Source of the DNA: Terana coerulea
Taxonomy: Eukaryota > Basidiomycota > Agaricomycetes > Polyporales > Phanerochaetaceae
DNA length: 64,000 nt
Assembly (NCBI GenBank): GCA_024811115.1
Contig: JAKOGH010000662.1
Span: 1-64,000, forward strand
Direction: 5' to 3'
Shown here: positions 1-12,164 of the stretch, piece after piece
Numbering within the stretch: the stretch's first letter is position 1
How the letters are laid out: the number at the start of each line of letters is the position of its first letter
The notes under the pieces: generated by a model
What the model saw: only the letters and a program-made list of their open reading frames with translations
Database searches by the model: none
Told to the model about the DNA's origin: nothing
Position numbers and translations under genes: made by a program

Positions 1-176
1 GGCACGACAAACCTGCGCGTGGCCGACGCGAGCATCATTCCCATCCAGCTTGGGTGCCATACGCAGGCGACGGTGTATGCAATTGGCGTAGAAGGTGCGC
101 ATTGTATTAGACGTGAGTCTTCGTGTCGCTTATTCCTGAATTACAGGTTGCGGAGATGATCAAGCAAGCGCGGTAG
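1..176 (+). CDS. GMC oxidoreductase, C-terminal end (partial)
   Basis: The first bases, read in frame 1, give the C-terminal signature of the glucose-methanol-choline flavoenzyme family: NLRVADASIIP, then HTQATVYAIG. In this family (aryl-alcohol oxidase, alcohol oxidase, glucose dehydrogenase) the stretch closes the FAD-binding domain and the His belongs to the active site. An intron follows, and the last exon (147-176) encodes VAEMIKQAR and a TAG at 174-176, the usual family ending. The donor is either a strong GTGAGT at 113 or a GT at 88; position 88 gives a 59-nt intron and keeps the final exon in frame, so I prefer it. The rest of the gene lies left of the window. Substrate cannot be told from this fragment. 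Confidence 0.9.
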
Positions 177-923
177 AATCAGGAAGTGCGCAAGGTTGCA
201 GGAGTATGGCTTTGATGTGGCTTCGGGATACATACGGGCAACACGCCGTTGAGGAACAAGTCTGCCATCATGTGCGCTCAGCGTTCGGACGTCCACATCG
301 AACTCTGCCTTGCAGTGGGAGTACGTTAAATGTGTACCCAGAGGCGTAGCAAAGCCTGTTGGAATAGTCACTAGTGTGCCCAGGAAACTGTCCGCGCTTG
401 TTTGGCACTATGCAGTGGATGCTTAAGTAACCATCTTGGTCTCTACAACCTTACCGCAACGTTGAAGAGTCGATCTCACAGGAGTCGAGCTCGCTTGCTA
501 AAGCCGGAACGCAGCTACGGCAGCAGAGAAATTGTCACTACACCAAGGGCAGGGAAGATGTGGGTTTCATCTATTTTGGTCTACAGTGCATACAGGCTAT
601 GCAGGCAGAGTCTCGTTACCCGAATATAATTTAAGCATAGGATTGTGCAGGGAAAGCAATCGTCGCACATCGCGAGCCACGTTAGCAATCGTAAACGTCA
701 CATGGTGCCATATTCCGTCAAACGATAGTCTTCTACATATTGGGCAGGCAGGAGTAGGATGAGAGCCATGCTCCCCGCGAATGGAGGCAGACGTACCTCA
801 GGCTTTGCCTTTTCCTGCGCAAATGTCAGAACACTGCTTTCGGCGCCCATGACCTTGGTGGACGGCTTGTGTAACCAAAAGTATCAGTGATAGCGCAGCC
901 GCACCAGCCAGACAAACACTTAC
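177..923. other. Intergenic, nothing recognised
   Basis: Short open frames occur on both strands, but none carries a recognisable motif or continues across plausible splice sites. This spacer separates the GMC gene end from the 3' end of the DUF6534 gene on the opposite strand (convergent 3' ends). Confidence 0.5.
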
Positions 924-2678
924 GTTCGTCGACGCGTCGTTCGAGTCCGAGCCCGAGCCGCGGCCGAAGGGGATGTTCCCGATCACGAGCCCGCCCGACA
1001 CGCCGCCGGACGCGGCGCCGGGCGTGTTGAACGCGATGCTGTCGTCGATGTCCGTGTTGCGCAGGAACTCGCGCGCGTTCAGGTTCGCAAGCAGCGTGTT
1101 GATGTACAGGCCGCCGAGTGGGTTGTCCAGGATCGTGAACTGCAGGCCGGCGGGGAAGACCTCGATCTGCGCGCCGCCGCGGCGTCAGGGCGCTGTGGTG
1201 TGCAAAGGGACAGGAGGGACGTACGAGGATGAGGGTGAGCGCGGCGCTGGCAGGGCGGTCCACAGGCCGGTGTTGACGGTCATGACCATCAGCCGCGAAA
1301 TGAGCTTCCGCGACCTGCGCACAGCTCAATTTAGCTCGCAATGGAGTCAATGCTCGGCAGTCGACGCACCGGTGGACTCCAGTCTGACGGCTTTGGTGCA
1401 AAAGATAGAGCATGGACACGGTGATCACGACGTCGGTAAAGACGGTGGTAGCGCGAACTGCAACCGCGAAGTTCTGTATGAGAGATTAGCATAAATGCAG
1501 CAGCAAGTTCGCGGAGTCGCGTACGTTGATGATGACGGCTTCGTGGCCTGTTCCTTCCAAAGATGAACCGGTTTGAGACCTGTGTAACATTGAACGTGGT
1601 GAGCACAACAACATGGTGAAATCAATGTGACGCTCTTACAGCTGGATGACATAGGCTTCGGTACCAATAAGCACGGAACGAATGTTTGCGCAGAAAGCAC
1701 AAAGCACTTACGGATTGTTCCAACTGTAAACATTTGTGAGCTCCCGGAAGGTAAATAAATAGCAAGGGATAACGCACAGATCTGGAAAGAGACAGAGGCA
1801 CCTTCAAGTGACTAGTCAGATCCATTCGGCTGAGTACGACATAGACGATTTACCATGATGAAGGGAATACGCCATTTTCGCCCACTCACTACATATCCGT
1901 GAGCAACGTAGGATAGCACCAACATTAGAAGAACACGTACGTCGGTAAATGCGCACGATCAGATACATTTGGACCATGCATGCAGTGATTCCCTACACAC
2001 ATTAATACAGCCAATAATACAAGACATCTCTTTGACACCCACCGTTACCCAGACGTGTTGCTATCGTCCATCGTGCCGTCAGTATGATGTTAGCCTCGGA
2101 GAGCTTGAGGCATACTAACCGTAAGAACCCTGCATAATTGATCTCAGTGAGATTAGATGGTGAACAGCGCAACTCGACGTACGGGTGAACTTCCGCAACC
2201 TGAGTGACGTCACCCCATTTAGTCACAAAGACCGACCATACTGCGACCACTTTAGTAAGTGCGTCTGCCAAAGAAATTAGCGAACGTACCGCCTGCCCAC
2301 ATAACCGACTCGTTGACAGTGTTGATAATCCTGACGTGTCAAGTTAGCGCACGTATTATCATCCATTACCCTTTCATACCATGCAGCATAGACCTATGCC
2401 TCATTTTTAGCAAGTCCACAAAAGCAAACTAAAATAACTCACAAAGGCTTTCAGCATAAGGTGGTCGGTATCGTAGCTAACAGGATTGAAGAGACTCAGA
2501 AGAGAGTCATCTCTCAATGACAAGCAATCTTACTGAAGGAAATAAATAAGGCTGCGAAGGATATGTTCAGCACCTTGTTCAATTCCGATGCCTATAGAGC
2601 TCACATCTGCATGCAGGATATTCCCCAAAGCGTGGTGGACAAAATGGACCCCAGCAACAGGGAGCCGAACGAGGACAT
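924..2678 (-). CDS. DUF6534-domain multi-pass membrane protein (multi-exon)
   Basis: Exons read 2678 to about 924 on the minus strand. The start ATG (2676-2678) opens MSSFGSLLLGSILSTTLWGI, the typical first membrane helix of fungal DUF6534 proteins, followed by a GTGAGC donor. Later exons give SYDTDHLMLKAF (about 2450-2490), VFVTKWGDVTQ (about 2220), HSFRAYWYRSL (about 1680) and VFTDVVITVSMLYLLHQSR (about 1400-1470). Then come LISRLMVMTVNTGLWTAL (about 1260-1310) and LYINTLLANLNAREFLRN (about 1060-1120), the C-terminal DUF6534 signature. The family is a seven-helix-like integral membrane protein greatly expanded in Agaricomycetes; function unknown. Two exon joins near 1250 and 1330 need a frame change, so either extra introns or decay is present. 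Exon boundaries are approximate. Confidence 0.75.
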
Positions 2679-4473
2679 GAGGTTCAAGACCACAGGGTTC
2701 GTCGGAGCTGCTGCGTCGGCCATTTTGCTTGTGCTTGCGCGTATCGGGGTAGTGAGGCGACGTGGTAAGGGTCGCCGCTATTATAGCAAGGTGCGTAGCT
2801 GTCGATCAAGAGATGTCGGGTGAATGCGCTGCACAGCTTTGCAAATCAGGTTTGGTGTCATGATGTGCCTCACCTGAAGTGCTCGAGGTTAGTGGGAGAG
2901 AACAGTCTGCCAAAGTATGTGATCAACGAGCCGAGAACTGCGGGGATCCGCAACGATGATGTCGGCGAACAAGGCTGCGATGAAACTTCAAGACACCCAT
3001 AAATTATCACGTCCCCAATCTCAAAAGGAACACGAGTACGCACACCGTTGGTGGCCTGAGACCGTCCGCTCAGCAGGAGACGATGCACAGCATCGTGATT
3101 TGCGGTGTGAGTGGAGTCGATAGGAAAGGGCTGAGGTGTCTTCACCCGCTATCATGCCGTGGACGGTTGGGCGGATGCCGATGATCCTGCGTCCTTCCGA
3201 GAACAGGCCAATGGCGGCGACGGCTTCCTTGCTGGCTGCCTTTGGTGAGATGCAGACCACGGCCACTCCACCTGATCCTTGACAGTCGTGGCCCAGGTAC
3301 AGTGCAGATCTTCTTCGATGAGCTTCACCTGCTCCGCTCACATAGGGCGTTCCTTCAGCTGCTTTATTTGCCCAAAAATAGAGCACCTATTACGGGAACT
3401 CCGTGAGCATTCTTTGCAGCACGTGACGATCTGCGTGAACAGCAGAACTTGCCCGCACCTTGTAGCGCACATCGATGCTTAAAATGGTAGACGGCTGTAT
3501 GCTCATTTCTCACGCTGTAATTTAGGATGGAGAATGCGCCTGTGCAATTGCTGTGGCATGTGTTCCCTGCTAATGCTGCATCGTCACTACAACTGCGAAG
3601 AGGTTGCTCAAATTATTCTTACCGACTAAATCCGTGCAGTCTCGAGCCCACCCAGAGGCAACTTTGCCCTGTCGCGCCAAAAATTTCCAGAGTGCGCTCC
3701 GGCAACATGGAATCCTCGGAGGCTTTGCATAGGTAGCGTTTCCCTCAACGTTTGAAGTGCGTGAATAGCAGCCTTTGCCAGGCGGAAATCATGGGTGTGG
3801 GACTCACAATACACCTATACGTCGCGCCTAGACAGCATTGCATAACCGTCCGACGTTCTCGACATCCGCACCGAGACTTGTTCTAATGACCCCTGGATCG
3901 AAGCGACTGGGATGTGTGGAAGAGGTCCGCGTTCAGGAAGGTTTCGGGCCATGCCGATGACTCGGCCACGTCGTCTGCCTGCCCGACCGCAGGGTGCCGT
4001 GATGGAAATCAAAGCTAAAGGCTTTGTGGCGGTATGCCGAAATGCCGGAACCCCTTCAGGCTTAGCACGCAACGAGACATACCAGTGGATTGCAAGAGGC
4101 CTCGCACGACATGAAGCATAGTTCTTCGTAGATAGATGTAATTTGATCGGCAGCAAGATGGTTTGACCTCTAACAAAGGGCGCTCTCACGCTACAGCCGA
4201 CATCTCTGGAGCGGAACATCAGTCTGGAGAAGGTGGGCTCTGGGTGGGCTTATGTATCGCACCGACTTGAACGTATACGCACGCAATACAAACTCAATAC
4301 ATTCAATGATATCTTATGCTCCGCATTCTTTCAGCCATTACGGTATTCGCTCAGCGGAAACGACGTGTCTCAGAGGGGCGCGGGAGGTATGGGCGAAGGG
4401 AAAGGCTCGGTATCGCAAACAATGTGTGCACGGTTCTGTCGGTTGGGCTTCGAACCATCACCCTATGCAGACA
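2679..4473. other. Unassigned; weak coding-like minus-strand stretch
   Basis: Between the DUF6534 and aldo-keto reductase genes. Minus-strand frames at 3021-3386 and 2870-3000 read protein-like segments such as GGVAVVCISPKAASKEAVAA and FEIGDVIIYG. These faintly resemble the Rossmann domain of zinc alcohol dehydrogenases, but no zinc ligands or GxGxxG motif are visible and frames break repeatedly. A minus frame at 3850-4050 is open but unrecognised. I see no gene I can name; a decayed dehydrogenase is one possibility. Confidence 0.25.
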
Positions 4474-5834
4474 TCAAAATGAGTGGAGGGAAAGATACCA
4501 CATATGAAGCAACCTACGATGTATTTCATGGGATAGCCCGATGTCGAACGGCACCGCGCTCTCGATCTCCTGAATGTGCTCCGGAGTGAGGGCCAGTTTG
4601 AGACCCTCGATGTTTGACTTCAGTTGCTCGATCTTGTTCCCGCCGATGAGCGGGAACACAAAGGGCAGCTTCTGAAGATGGTAGGCAATGAGGACTAAGA
4701 TGGGGTTCATTATCAGCCACGCTTGCAGCCGAATCATGACGGTCGGAGGGCTCACCTGCTCGAATGTTGGTGGTTCCCATCTCCTTGCCTATCTTTTCTC
4801 TAAGGACGCTGCACACCGCACGCTCGAGATCGTTACGCTTCCAGGTCGCGTTGTACCCCTTTCGGCCTTCCGCGCCGCTCCGCTCGCGCTCTTCTTCCTC
4901 GGCGTCGGTGCGCAGTCTGCCGGTGCAGAACATGTTCCAGGGCGTGATGGCCATGCCTACGGAGACGTAAGCCTCTACCGTTGGAAATCTAGAAGAAACG
5001 CACCTTCAGCGCGGCACATTGGGATGATGTCCCGCTCTGCATCGCGAGCCATTACATTCCATTCCGTCTGGTAGATGACAAACTGAGGCTTTCCGTGGTC
5101 CCGAGCATACTGATTGGCCTTGGTCACAACCCACGCGGGTACGTTGCTGACACCCTATGCTCAGCAGTGAGAAAAATATTCGTCCCGTGAAAGGAAGACG
5201 GCGCACAAGGTAGAGTACGAGGCCCTGGGAAACGAGCTTATGGAGGCCATCCATGACCTCCTCCACCGAGGTCGTCCAGTCCCACCAGTGCACGTAGAGA
5301 ATGTCGATGTACGTGGTACGGAGCTTCTTCAAGCTCGCCTCGACGCTGAGCTTCATTGACTTGGCATTGTTCCCAATGAAACCCGCGTATGTGCCGACAC
5401 TTTGGTTCCCAGACTGCCAGTTTCCGCTATACTGTATCAAACGCTCAGCTCGATATGGAAGGCTGGTGAACGGCCTCGGACTCGCCTTCGTCCCAATCAC
5501 TAGTTGGTCTCGGTTCCCCCTCGCCTCCATCCACTCGCCGAGAAGCGCCTCGCTTTCACCCATCTGACTGAGCATAATTCAGCGAGGGAGGTAGCATGTA
5601 AACTGTTGGTACGTACTAGTTGTTCGCAGTATCAATAAAATTCCCGCCAGCCTCGAAGTAGGCGTCTAGGTATCCAAAGGCCGTGTCCCTGCTAGTGGTC
5701 CCGACCTGCGCCCATTTCGTGCCGAGGCTCATTGCGCCGATTTGTATGGGAGACACAAAGATGCCGGCCTTGGGCGAGAGTCGGCGGTAACGGCCAAGAG
5801 GCGTTAGCGGGTCGCGAGCGGGAGGGAACGACAT
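4474..5834 (-). CDS. Aldo-keto reductase, aryl-alcohol dehydrogenase (AAD) type
   Basis: NADPH-dependent reductase of the fungal AAD/AKR9-like group, which reduces aryl aldehydes and similar carbonyls in the cytosol. The start chosen is the ATG at 5832-5834 (MSFPPARDPLTPLGRYR), which matches the family N-terminus; the longer upstream frame has no such match. Exon 1 (5834-5617) ends in FIDTANN plus two bases of the catalytic Tyr codon. The intron is 5616-5568, and exon 2 (from 5567) resumes with QMGESEALLGEWMEARGNRD. The active-site set is visible: Asp in DTANNY, the split Tyr, Lys in VIGTK and His in YVHWWD. Further exons give GVSNVPAWVVTKAN, TEWNVMARDAERDIIPM and GMAITPWNMFCTGRL, then FVFPLIGGNKIEQLKSNIE near 4640. 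The extreme C-terminus after VPFDIGL is unlike the family and may contain another intron. No frameshift seen. Confidence 0.9.
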
Positions 5835-6811
5835 GGCGGGAGCTGGGACTTTCGTAGAGGTCGGGTGCGAGCGCGTAACGTCGGTGTGGGCTGCCTGTTT
5901 ATGTAGCTTGAGCTTAGGGAATCTGCAGAGGAGGGCGGTGTATGCAGGGCGGCAGAGCGACACCACGGCGGACATGCGTTGCCCCAGACAAAGACGCTGA
6001 CGGGCCACCTGGCCAATAAAGGGAGAGGATGGCAGCTGGACAGTCGGTTTCCGACGAGGATGCTTGTCCCAGGTTGGAGCGTGGGCTGCGGTCTTCTGCA
6101 CCGGTTCGTGTCCTGGCGTTCCCAGTATCAGTGCCGTGGGACTACTCTTTTGGTAACGGAGCTCCGAGAGCACAACACCAATGCTGGCTTTCTAGCCCCT
6201 ATCAATTCTAATACACGGCAATAAATCAGACGCAATGGAGTTCTGGCCTTAGTCACTTACCCTGAAACTTGAGCGCGCATAAGAGGCGGTCATGCAGTTA
6301 TTCTCGGCGCAGGAAACTAGCGAAACGGAAAGCGGGTATTGTAGCATCTTAGAGATGTCGTAGAAGCAGATATGGGCGCGGGATGCTGAGCAACGTGTGA
6401 TATGGGGTGCATTTCTGGTGACAACCTGCATTCTCCATTAGAAGTGCTTAGCCAAGGAAGTTGACCGGAAAACATACCTCGGTATCTTCGCCGCTGGGCT
6501 CCACGGGATGATCCAATGACCTATTTGTGTTCGCCGGCTGCGTACTTCGCGCTGGAGACGGATGATGAAGTCAGCGGTCGGTGACAGATGCGAAGGCAGA
6601 TCAAACACTCACGGCGAGTTATGAGTGATCAGCCTGAATCGGATATATGTTCCCACGGGAACAAAGTCCTCGTCACCAGGCATGTGCATTTGAGCGACAG
6701 ACAAATATTACGATGGTGCACCACAATGAGAACCGCACAGGTAAAGAAATCCGCGGATTTATGTGATGTTCGCGGTACGATGTACACGTTCTAAGAGGCT
6801 CGGCGCACATC
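5835..6811. other. Intergenic between aldo-keto reductase and P450
   Basis: Holds the promoter side of the aldo-keto reductase and the 3' end of the P450. Short frames on both strands show no recognisable motif. Both flanking genes are on the minus strand, so the P450 is upstream of the reductase in the direction of transcription. Confidence 0.5.
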
Positions 6812-9015
6812 TCAAACAGTGGACTGTTCCGCCCGCCACTCGACCTGCGCCGCCTTCGACGCAGAACGCGGTACGATGCGACATTCGTACGCTTCGGGGC
6901 GACTAGCATGTCGAGTCAGCTATAAAGAAGCAAGGGCGAGAAAATCAGCGCGAACCGCACCTCACAAGACTGGTGGTAAATGCTATCTTGAGAGGCTTTT
7001 CGGGGTGCGGGGTGATATCGAACATAGCGAGTACAGTAGAGATAATGATAAACAGCGAGTTTTCCGCCAGATGTCGACCAGGGCATGCCCTATAGAACCG
7101 CATTAGGTGAGAGCCAATCCTTGCGACGGTTCGGAGAAGCCACGTACCGGCGTGCAAACCCAAACGTCCATAAATACGGGTCGTTTGTGCCTATGGTCTC
7201 TCCGGCTTTGCCGAGGAACCGCTCTGGGATGAACTCCTGCACGTTGTATTCGACCGTTGGGCTCGAAAGCAAGTGCCCTGGATGAAGATTATGGGATTAG
7301 CTGCGAGGGATGTGCCGACTGTACGTACCAGGTATTAGGAATGACCACTGTGCCTTTTGGGATCATGTAGCCTTCATAGACGTCGTCGGCGGTGGTACAT
7401 CGGGGTACGCCTAGTTCCCAAAATCGCAGAGGTATTAGCATTCACATCCCCAAGCCACTTCAAGTGCTCACCGAGAGGCGCGACTGGGTGCCAACGCATT
7501 GTCTCTTTGATGAGGGCATTCACGTATGGGAGGTCTTCGCGGTCGGTAATGATGGGGAGACGCTGCGCGCCGATGACGGTGTCAATTTCCTCTTGCGCTC
7601 GTCGCTGCTTTTCAGGATGTACCGCCATCGCAAGGATAAAGGTCAATACAGTGGCGTAAGTCTGCGTTCAAATAGTTAGTAGCATTTGCTGACGAAGCAT
7701 TGGGAAACATACCGATTCCCATCCGGCTGTTCATCCACCATGAGCCCACGTGCACAAGGCGAAACGCATGAAGACTCACCGCCGTACAGACTTCCTGCGG
7801 TCCATTTGATCCTATGCTCCCGTGTGGGCGAATCCGCCGATTCTTGGCTCAGAAGGTCTCGAGCGAGTGACTGAGGAGCGGAGCCCATACGCTACCGGAG
7901 GCATTTGTTAGAGCGTGAAACCGAAGTACAGCGAAAACGACAGACGAGCTGCTCCTTGACTTGTTCATAGGGTTTTGTCACCAGCTCCTCAATTGTGTCC
8001 CTTGCAGCTTTTGCTTGTCGCTGAAAAGGAAGCCAAGCCGGGAGGTGCTTCACTAAATCAACAAAACATAGTGTAGTTAGTGCGTAGCCCGAACTAACCA
8101 GGAGGGCACCTTACTCATCGGAATCATATCACAAAGATATGCACCAGGAACTGTGGAACGACCGATCATGTCAATCACCGTGTTGGCTAGGGTAATGTAC
8201 TATTTGGTCCGCGGATTTTGAGAGCATAGCCGTGCACAAACGTGACAAACGCACCTCATTCTCGACGGTGTCCGCAGAGAGCCCGTAGGTGATACACAGA
8301 ATAAGCTTGGAGGCCGTTCTGCGCAGCGATACTGTCAGGTAATGACTTGCTATGGACAGTGCAACTTCTTGACCTACAATCTAACGTGTGCGAAAAATCT
8401 CCAGGACTGTCCATGAGTCGCTTGGCGAACAATGCCGCGAGGTCCTCCTGGGCGCGATAGTAGCCCTTCACCGCGCTTGGGCTCAACGCGCCGCGCGATA
8501 ACGTGCGCAAGGCCCTCCACTCGTCGTCGTACGGATGCAAGACCATGCTCTACCACAGCATTGTGAGCGAATCCGTATCTGTCCCCGAGCAACGACGACA
8601 ATACCTGCTTTAACCCCATTAAATCTCCAGATACGGGCAGCACGGGCCGATCTGAGTAGATGGTCGCTCTTTTCTCGAACAGGTCACCAATTGCTTTCAT
8701 GCTGTTGAGCACCAGGACGCGGTTTCCCAGTCCATGGAAAAACAAAATATCGCCTAGAGAAACACTGAGCCTTTCAAACTGTACCCATGTGCAGAGTCAC
8801 GCACCATACACATTCTTGTACTCCGTGAACTTGACCCAGTTCGCGGGCGAGGAGATGTCAAAGATGTTTCCTACAAAGAGGTTTGCTGGAGGCCCTGGAG
8901 GAAGTACGGTGGCACTCTTGCGTGATGACGATCGGTAGCAGATGTAGAGCACAAAGCAGATAAGAAGAAATGCATAGTAGGTGGAGGATAGGCTGAGGTT
9001 GATCAAGGACGACAT
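6812..9015 (-). CDS. Cytochrome P450 monooxygenase, complete, multi-exon
   Basis: Heme-thiolate monooxygenase anchored in the ER membrane. The ATG at 9015 opens a hydrophobic anchor ([10 protein letters not shown]) and the proline hinge [14 protein letters not shown]. Downstream exons give [13 protein letters not shown], the helix-C segment [24 protein letters not shown] (about 8310) and [11 protein letters not shown] (about 8030). The I-helix AGSLYGG..ADT is split by an intron (about 7780/7665) and followed by [13 protein letters not shown]. The K-helix ExxR is KETMRWHP (about 7500), with FIPERFLG (about 7220). The heme loop [15 protein letters not shown] spans an intron at about 7150/7080, with the Cys ligand in ACPG. 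The last exon reads [15 protein letters not shown] and stops at 6812-6814. The architecture is that of basidiomycete CYP5144/CYP64-like clan enzymes; substrate unknown. All motifs are present with no nonsense codons, so it is probably functional. Confidence 0.9.
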
Positions 9016-10829
9016 GGCAACTGTCGTTCTGCGTCAAGCAAGCACAAAGAATTATCAATTTCGACGCTCACATCGAGCAGAAACTTGGTCGCCAGACGGT
9101 CAGCTGACCTTCCCACAGCTTGTCGAGGACGGGCCCGAAGACTTTACACCCTCAAGCTCCAGGGACGAGCGGACGATCGTCTACGAGATATTCTTTCGAA
9201 TACGACCGTTTATCTCTGTAGGAGCGTTCGAATTTCTCAACTGCGATGGTTCGCATGCATTCGTACTAGCACTTACGACTCCTGTCAGATACTCCACAGG
9301 ACTGCCATGATAGATGAGTGTCCGGGAGCTGTGGACTTACCAAACGTCGGACGGCCACCCATTGATTACCCAGCGCAAACCTCACTTGTCTTCAGGCGAT
9401 AGCACGCGTTTGAACCTCCGACGGCTTTCGAGAACTGCACCACTGAGCTCTGACGTCCGCCCATAGCCGCAGCATACTCACAACTTTCCCGTAGATCATT
9501 ACGGACTTTGCCGAGCCTGTTCGGATGCCACATGGTATGCTCTGACCTTGGAAATCATCTCAGCGGGCCAGGGAGGAGCTGTGTACCGCATCGAGTCTGC
9601 ATACCACGGGTCAGCGTCGTTGGCACCTCGTCATCGGAAAACGTTGCTTGCCTCGGGAATTTGTGGCCTCTTTGGCGTCATCGGCCTCACACGCGGTGCC
9701 GCAATCCTCTTGAACTGAGACGGACAGTCTACTTGTTCTGGTCAGTTCATGTTCACGGCTCTGGAAGAAAGAAGAAGAACAGATGTACTTTCCCATCGAG
9801 GATCTGCGTGTGCAGAGGCGCGGTCCTCCAAGATCGTGGAAACTGATCCAGGGGTGTACAAACATTCCATCGCCCACGCCATCTACCGCTCGAGACTCGC
9901 GAGTGGAGTGGCTGTCCATCGTTGTAAGAACCTCCCGGCCAGCGTGGCGACGCGGCGAGAGACTCAGAACGCTGAATGCAGCACGTTGCGGAAAATGCCG
10001 GAATGATGGAGGCGGTGACGCGCAATTAGTGTCTGAAAAGGAGAGAGCGACCTTCGTGGCGTGCGAGCAAGGGGCGGCATAGTTACCCCAGGGCCCAGGC
10101 GGGTTGCACGCCATTATTGCAATTATCAGCAGCCAATTGCAGGAGCGGTGAAAAGATAATCTAGATTTGCAGATATCTGAGTTGTTTACTAGGCCCAACA
10201 GAGCCCGTAGGGACGACAGGATGAGATTTGAGTCAGAATCCCAGCCGTTGGCGAAGAGGGATCATATGCGGCAGGGATGCGGATGCATTGAGGCAGAAGC
10301 CCATCAAGTAATCCACTGTTAACCGGGTGTGGCAGAACGACTGGGCCTGGAAACTGCGCACTCCGGCGACGAGGGCACTGCGTACCTGTCGTCAACATGT
10401 TACCAATGGCGCACTGTGTTCATCGCAAAGGTCATCTATAAGGAGGGTATAAGCAGCCTCGTAGTGATGGTTTCCATCCGGGCACATACCTGGAGCTTTC
10501 GCCGGCGCTCCTCTTCAACTGCAAAAGCTTGCTATAGCAGTTCGCCACGGTTGATTGTACTTGGTTGGTGTAACCGTCACGGAGCGTCGCTGTAACGCTT
10601 AAGTTCCTGTGCGGGTCTAACATGTGTGGGGTACAGGGTTCGGGGTGTATGGGGTTCGGGGTTCGGGTGTGGTCTACGCGCCGTTTGCACTTTGGGGACC
10701 CTCGGAAAATTCATAAAGAGCACTGTATGTGTCGGTGTGGCATCCACATGCTAGGCTCACAAGTCTGCCAGAACTGGATTTGTCGGGAACTCGATGTGCT
10801 ACCACGCACCCTAGACTTTAACCCTAAGC
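9016..10829. other. Unassigned stretch upstream of the P450
   Basis: Contains the P450 promoter side and about 1.5 kb of open but unrecognised frames. A plus frame at 9600-9720 reads a hydrophobic segment (SGICGLFGVIGLTRGAAILL) that could be a membrane helix, and a minus frame near 9400-9600 is also open. No motif on either strand lets me name a gene, and the strand of any coding region is undecided. Confidence 0.35.
10621..10673 (+). repeat. G-rich low-complexity run (GGGTTCGGGG-type)
   Basis: A short run of G-tracts spaced by TTC, TGT or TAC: gggtacagggttcggggtg, then ggggttcggggttcgggtg. It has at least four closely spaced runs of three or more G, so a G-quadruplex is possible. It lies about 150 bp before the left edge of duplication copy A. 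Confidence 0.6.
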
Positions 10830-10846
10830 GATTCCGAGTCTGTCCT

Positions 10847-12010
10847 TCACCCCTCAGGCTCCCTCGACCATCTGCCACCGAAAAAACCTAATAAACCACT
10901 CCATTTGGGAGACGTAGACGGTTCAAGTTGAGGGTTACAAGAGCATTGTCGAGACCCAAGCGGGGGGACAGATGGCAAATGAAACAGGCGTAGTCGACAA
11001 GAATGATAAGCCCTCCGCATGGTAAAAGTTCGTCGCCAAGTGTGTAGACATTGCCGAGTATCATTGGCCCTTGTGGACGACGACGAAGTCGGACAGGATA
11101 AGGGTTGTTCTTTAGACGGAGTGTGCCGGACGCAAGCGGAGAGATGCACAGCGCGTTCACAAGGTCGACGTCCGCATAGCCCAGCGGCCGAGCAATTCAA
11201 AGCAGCTATTGTCTGGGCCGTAAGGTGGCTGTTTTTGCGACCATGTAGAGGAGAGCGGATCACGTTGCCGGAGGCTGGAGACTGGTGGGGACAGGTCAGA
11301 ACAGCCTTCTCTTAGGAAGACAGTTAGCTCGCCAGCGACGCAGCTCCTGCAAAAGCTGACCGTCGAGAGGAGGCGCAAGAAGAAGCAGTTTAGCGTTGGG
11401 GGGACGGGCGGGCAGGTGATGGTCGAACAAGCAACGCAGGGACCCGGGTAGTACAGCTTATGCAGTAAGCGCTACATACAAGTCCATAGTAACCGGCGTT
11501 GGTAACAGTCAATGTGGTTAATGACCGGCTATCACAGAATGCCGGTTCCGGTAAACACTCCAATCAAAGGAAGTAAGTACGCTCGTGAAAACGTCGATGC
11601 GCGAAGCTTACCGTCCTCTGCTGGCGATCGCGTGCAGTCGTGGCTATCTTCAACCTCGTGCCCCGAGTCTTATGCTCAGAAAACGATGTCAGCTTTCACT
11701 CTAACCGAGGCCTACCTGCGGTCATGACTCCCTATCGCACGGCTGTCGCGTAATGAATACAGTACGTTCAAAAACTTCCACCTCTGCATGTCGCTCAAGT
11801 GTTTGATAGACATGCTAGATGGTGTAGTTAGCTGAAGGCTTGGGGGAACGGATGCCCCTGTAAAGGTACGTGTGCCTTTTCTTCTTCTTCACAAGAACGA
11901 CTTGTGTGCGCCTAGATGCTCGACCAGTGTGCGTCCTTGCGCCGGACTCAGATACTGTCATCCACATCTCATCTCGTAGCTGCGTTTAGCGACCTCCTTT
12001 GGTCTTGGAT
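10847..12010 (-). pseudogene. Unassigned minus-strand multi-exon gene, copy A
   Basis: Not recognised. The case for coding comes from comparison with copy B (48,885-50,020). In one minus frame near 10,850-10,915 both copies read TVYV....FIRF.RWQ with differences mostly at third codon positions. Near 10,990-11,110 they share LS.FV.V.KGQ.YSAMSTHLAT. Near 11,830-11,880 they share TFTGA.VP...QL.TPS. Copy A has a TGA where copy B has CGA (Arg) in the KGQ-R-YSAM stretch, so copy A is probably dead. Exon limits, start codon and function are unknown. One alternate minus frame in copy A resembles a P450 N-terminus (RRRPQGPMILGNV) but is not kept in copy B, so I discount it. Confidence 0.45.
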
Positions 12011-12164
12011 CTGTAGGGGTCTACTTTCATCACGAACCGTTCTCACCAAGAAATCTGTCAATTTAGATGGGTCTCACGGTACGTGCGTAATCCGTTCCCG
12101 CCGACCTTTAAGGCGAGCATCGTCCTCACCGTGGCGATCCCTATCCCAACGACGCTCGTCAAAG

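Noticed and set aside
2563..2823. Plus-strand open frame of 86 residues with a hydrophobic run and basic tail.
   Set aside because: It is the antisense of the DUF6534 first exon, which has a family match and splice sites.
3021..3386. Zinc alcohol dehydrogenase gene.
   Set aside because: Only a loose Rossmann-like segment; no zinc-site Cys/His, no GxGxxG and broken frames.
10888..11160. P450 N-terminus (RRRPQGPMILGNVYTLG) on the minus strand.
   Set aside because: The proline-hinge likeness is in a frame that is not kept in copy B; a different frame shows codon-style conservation.
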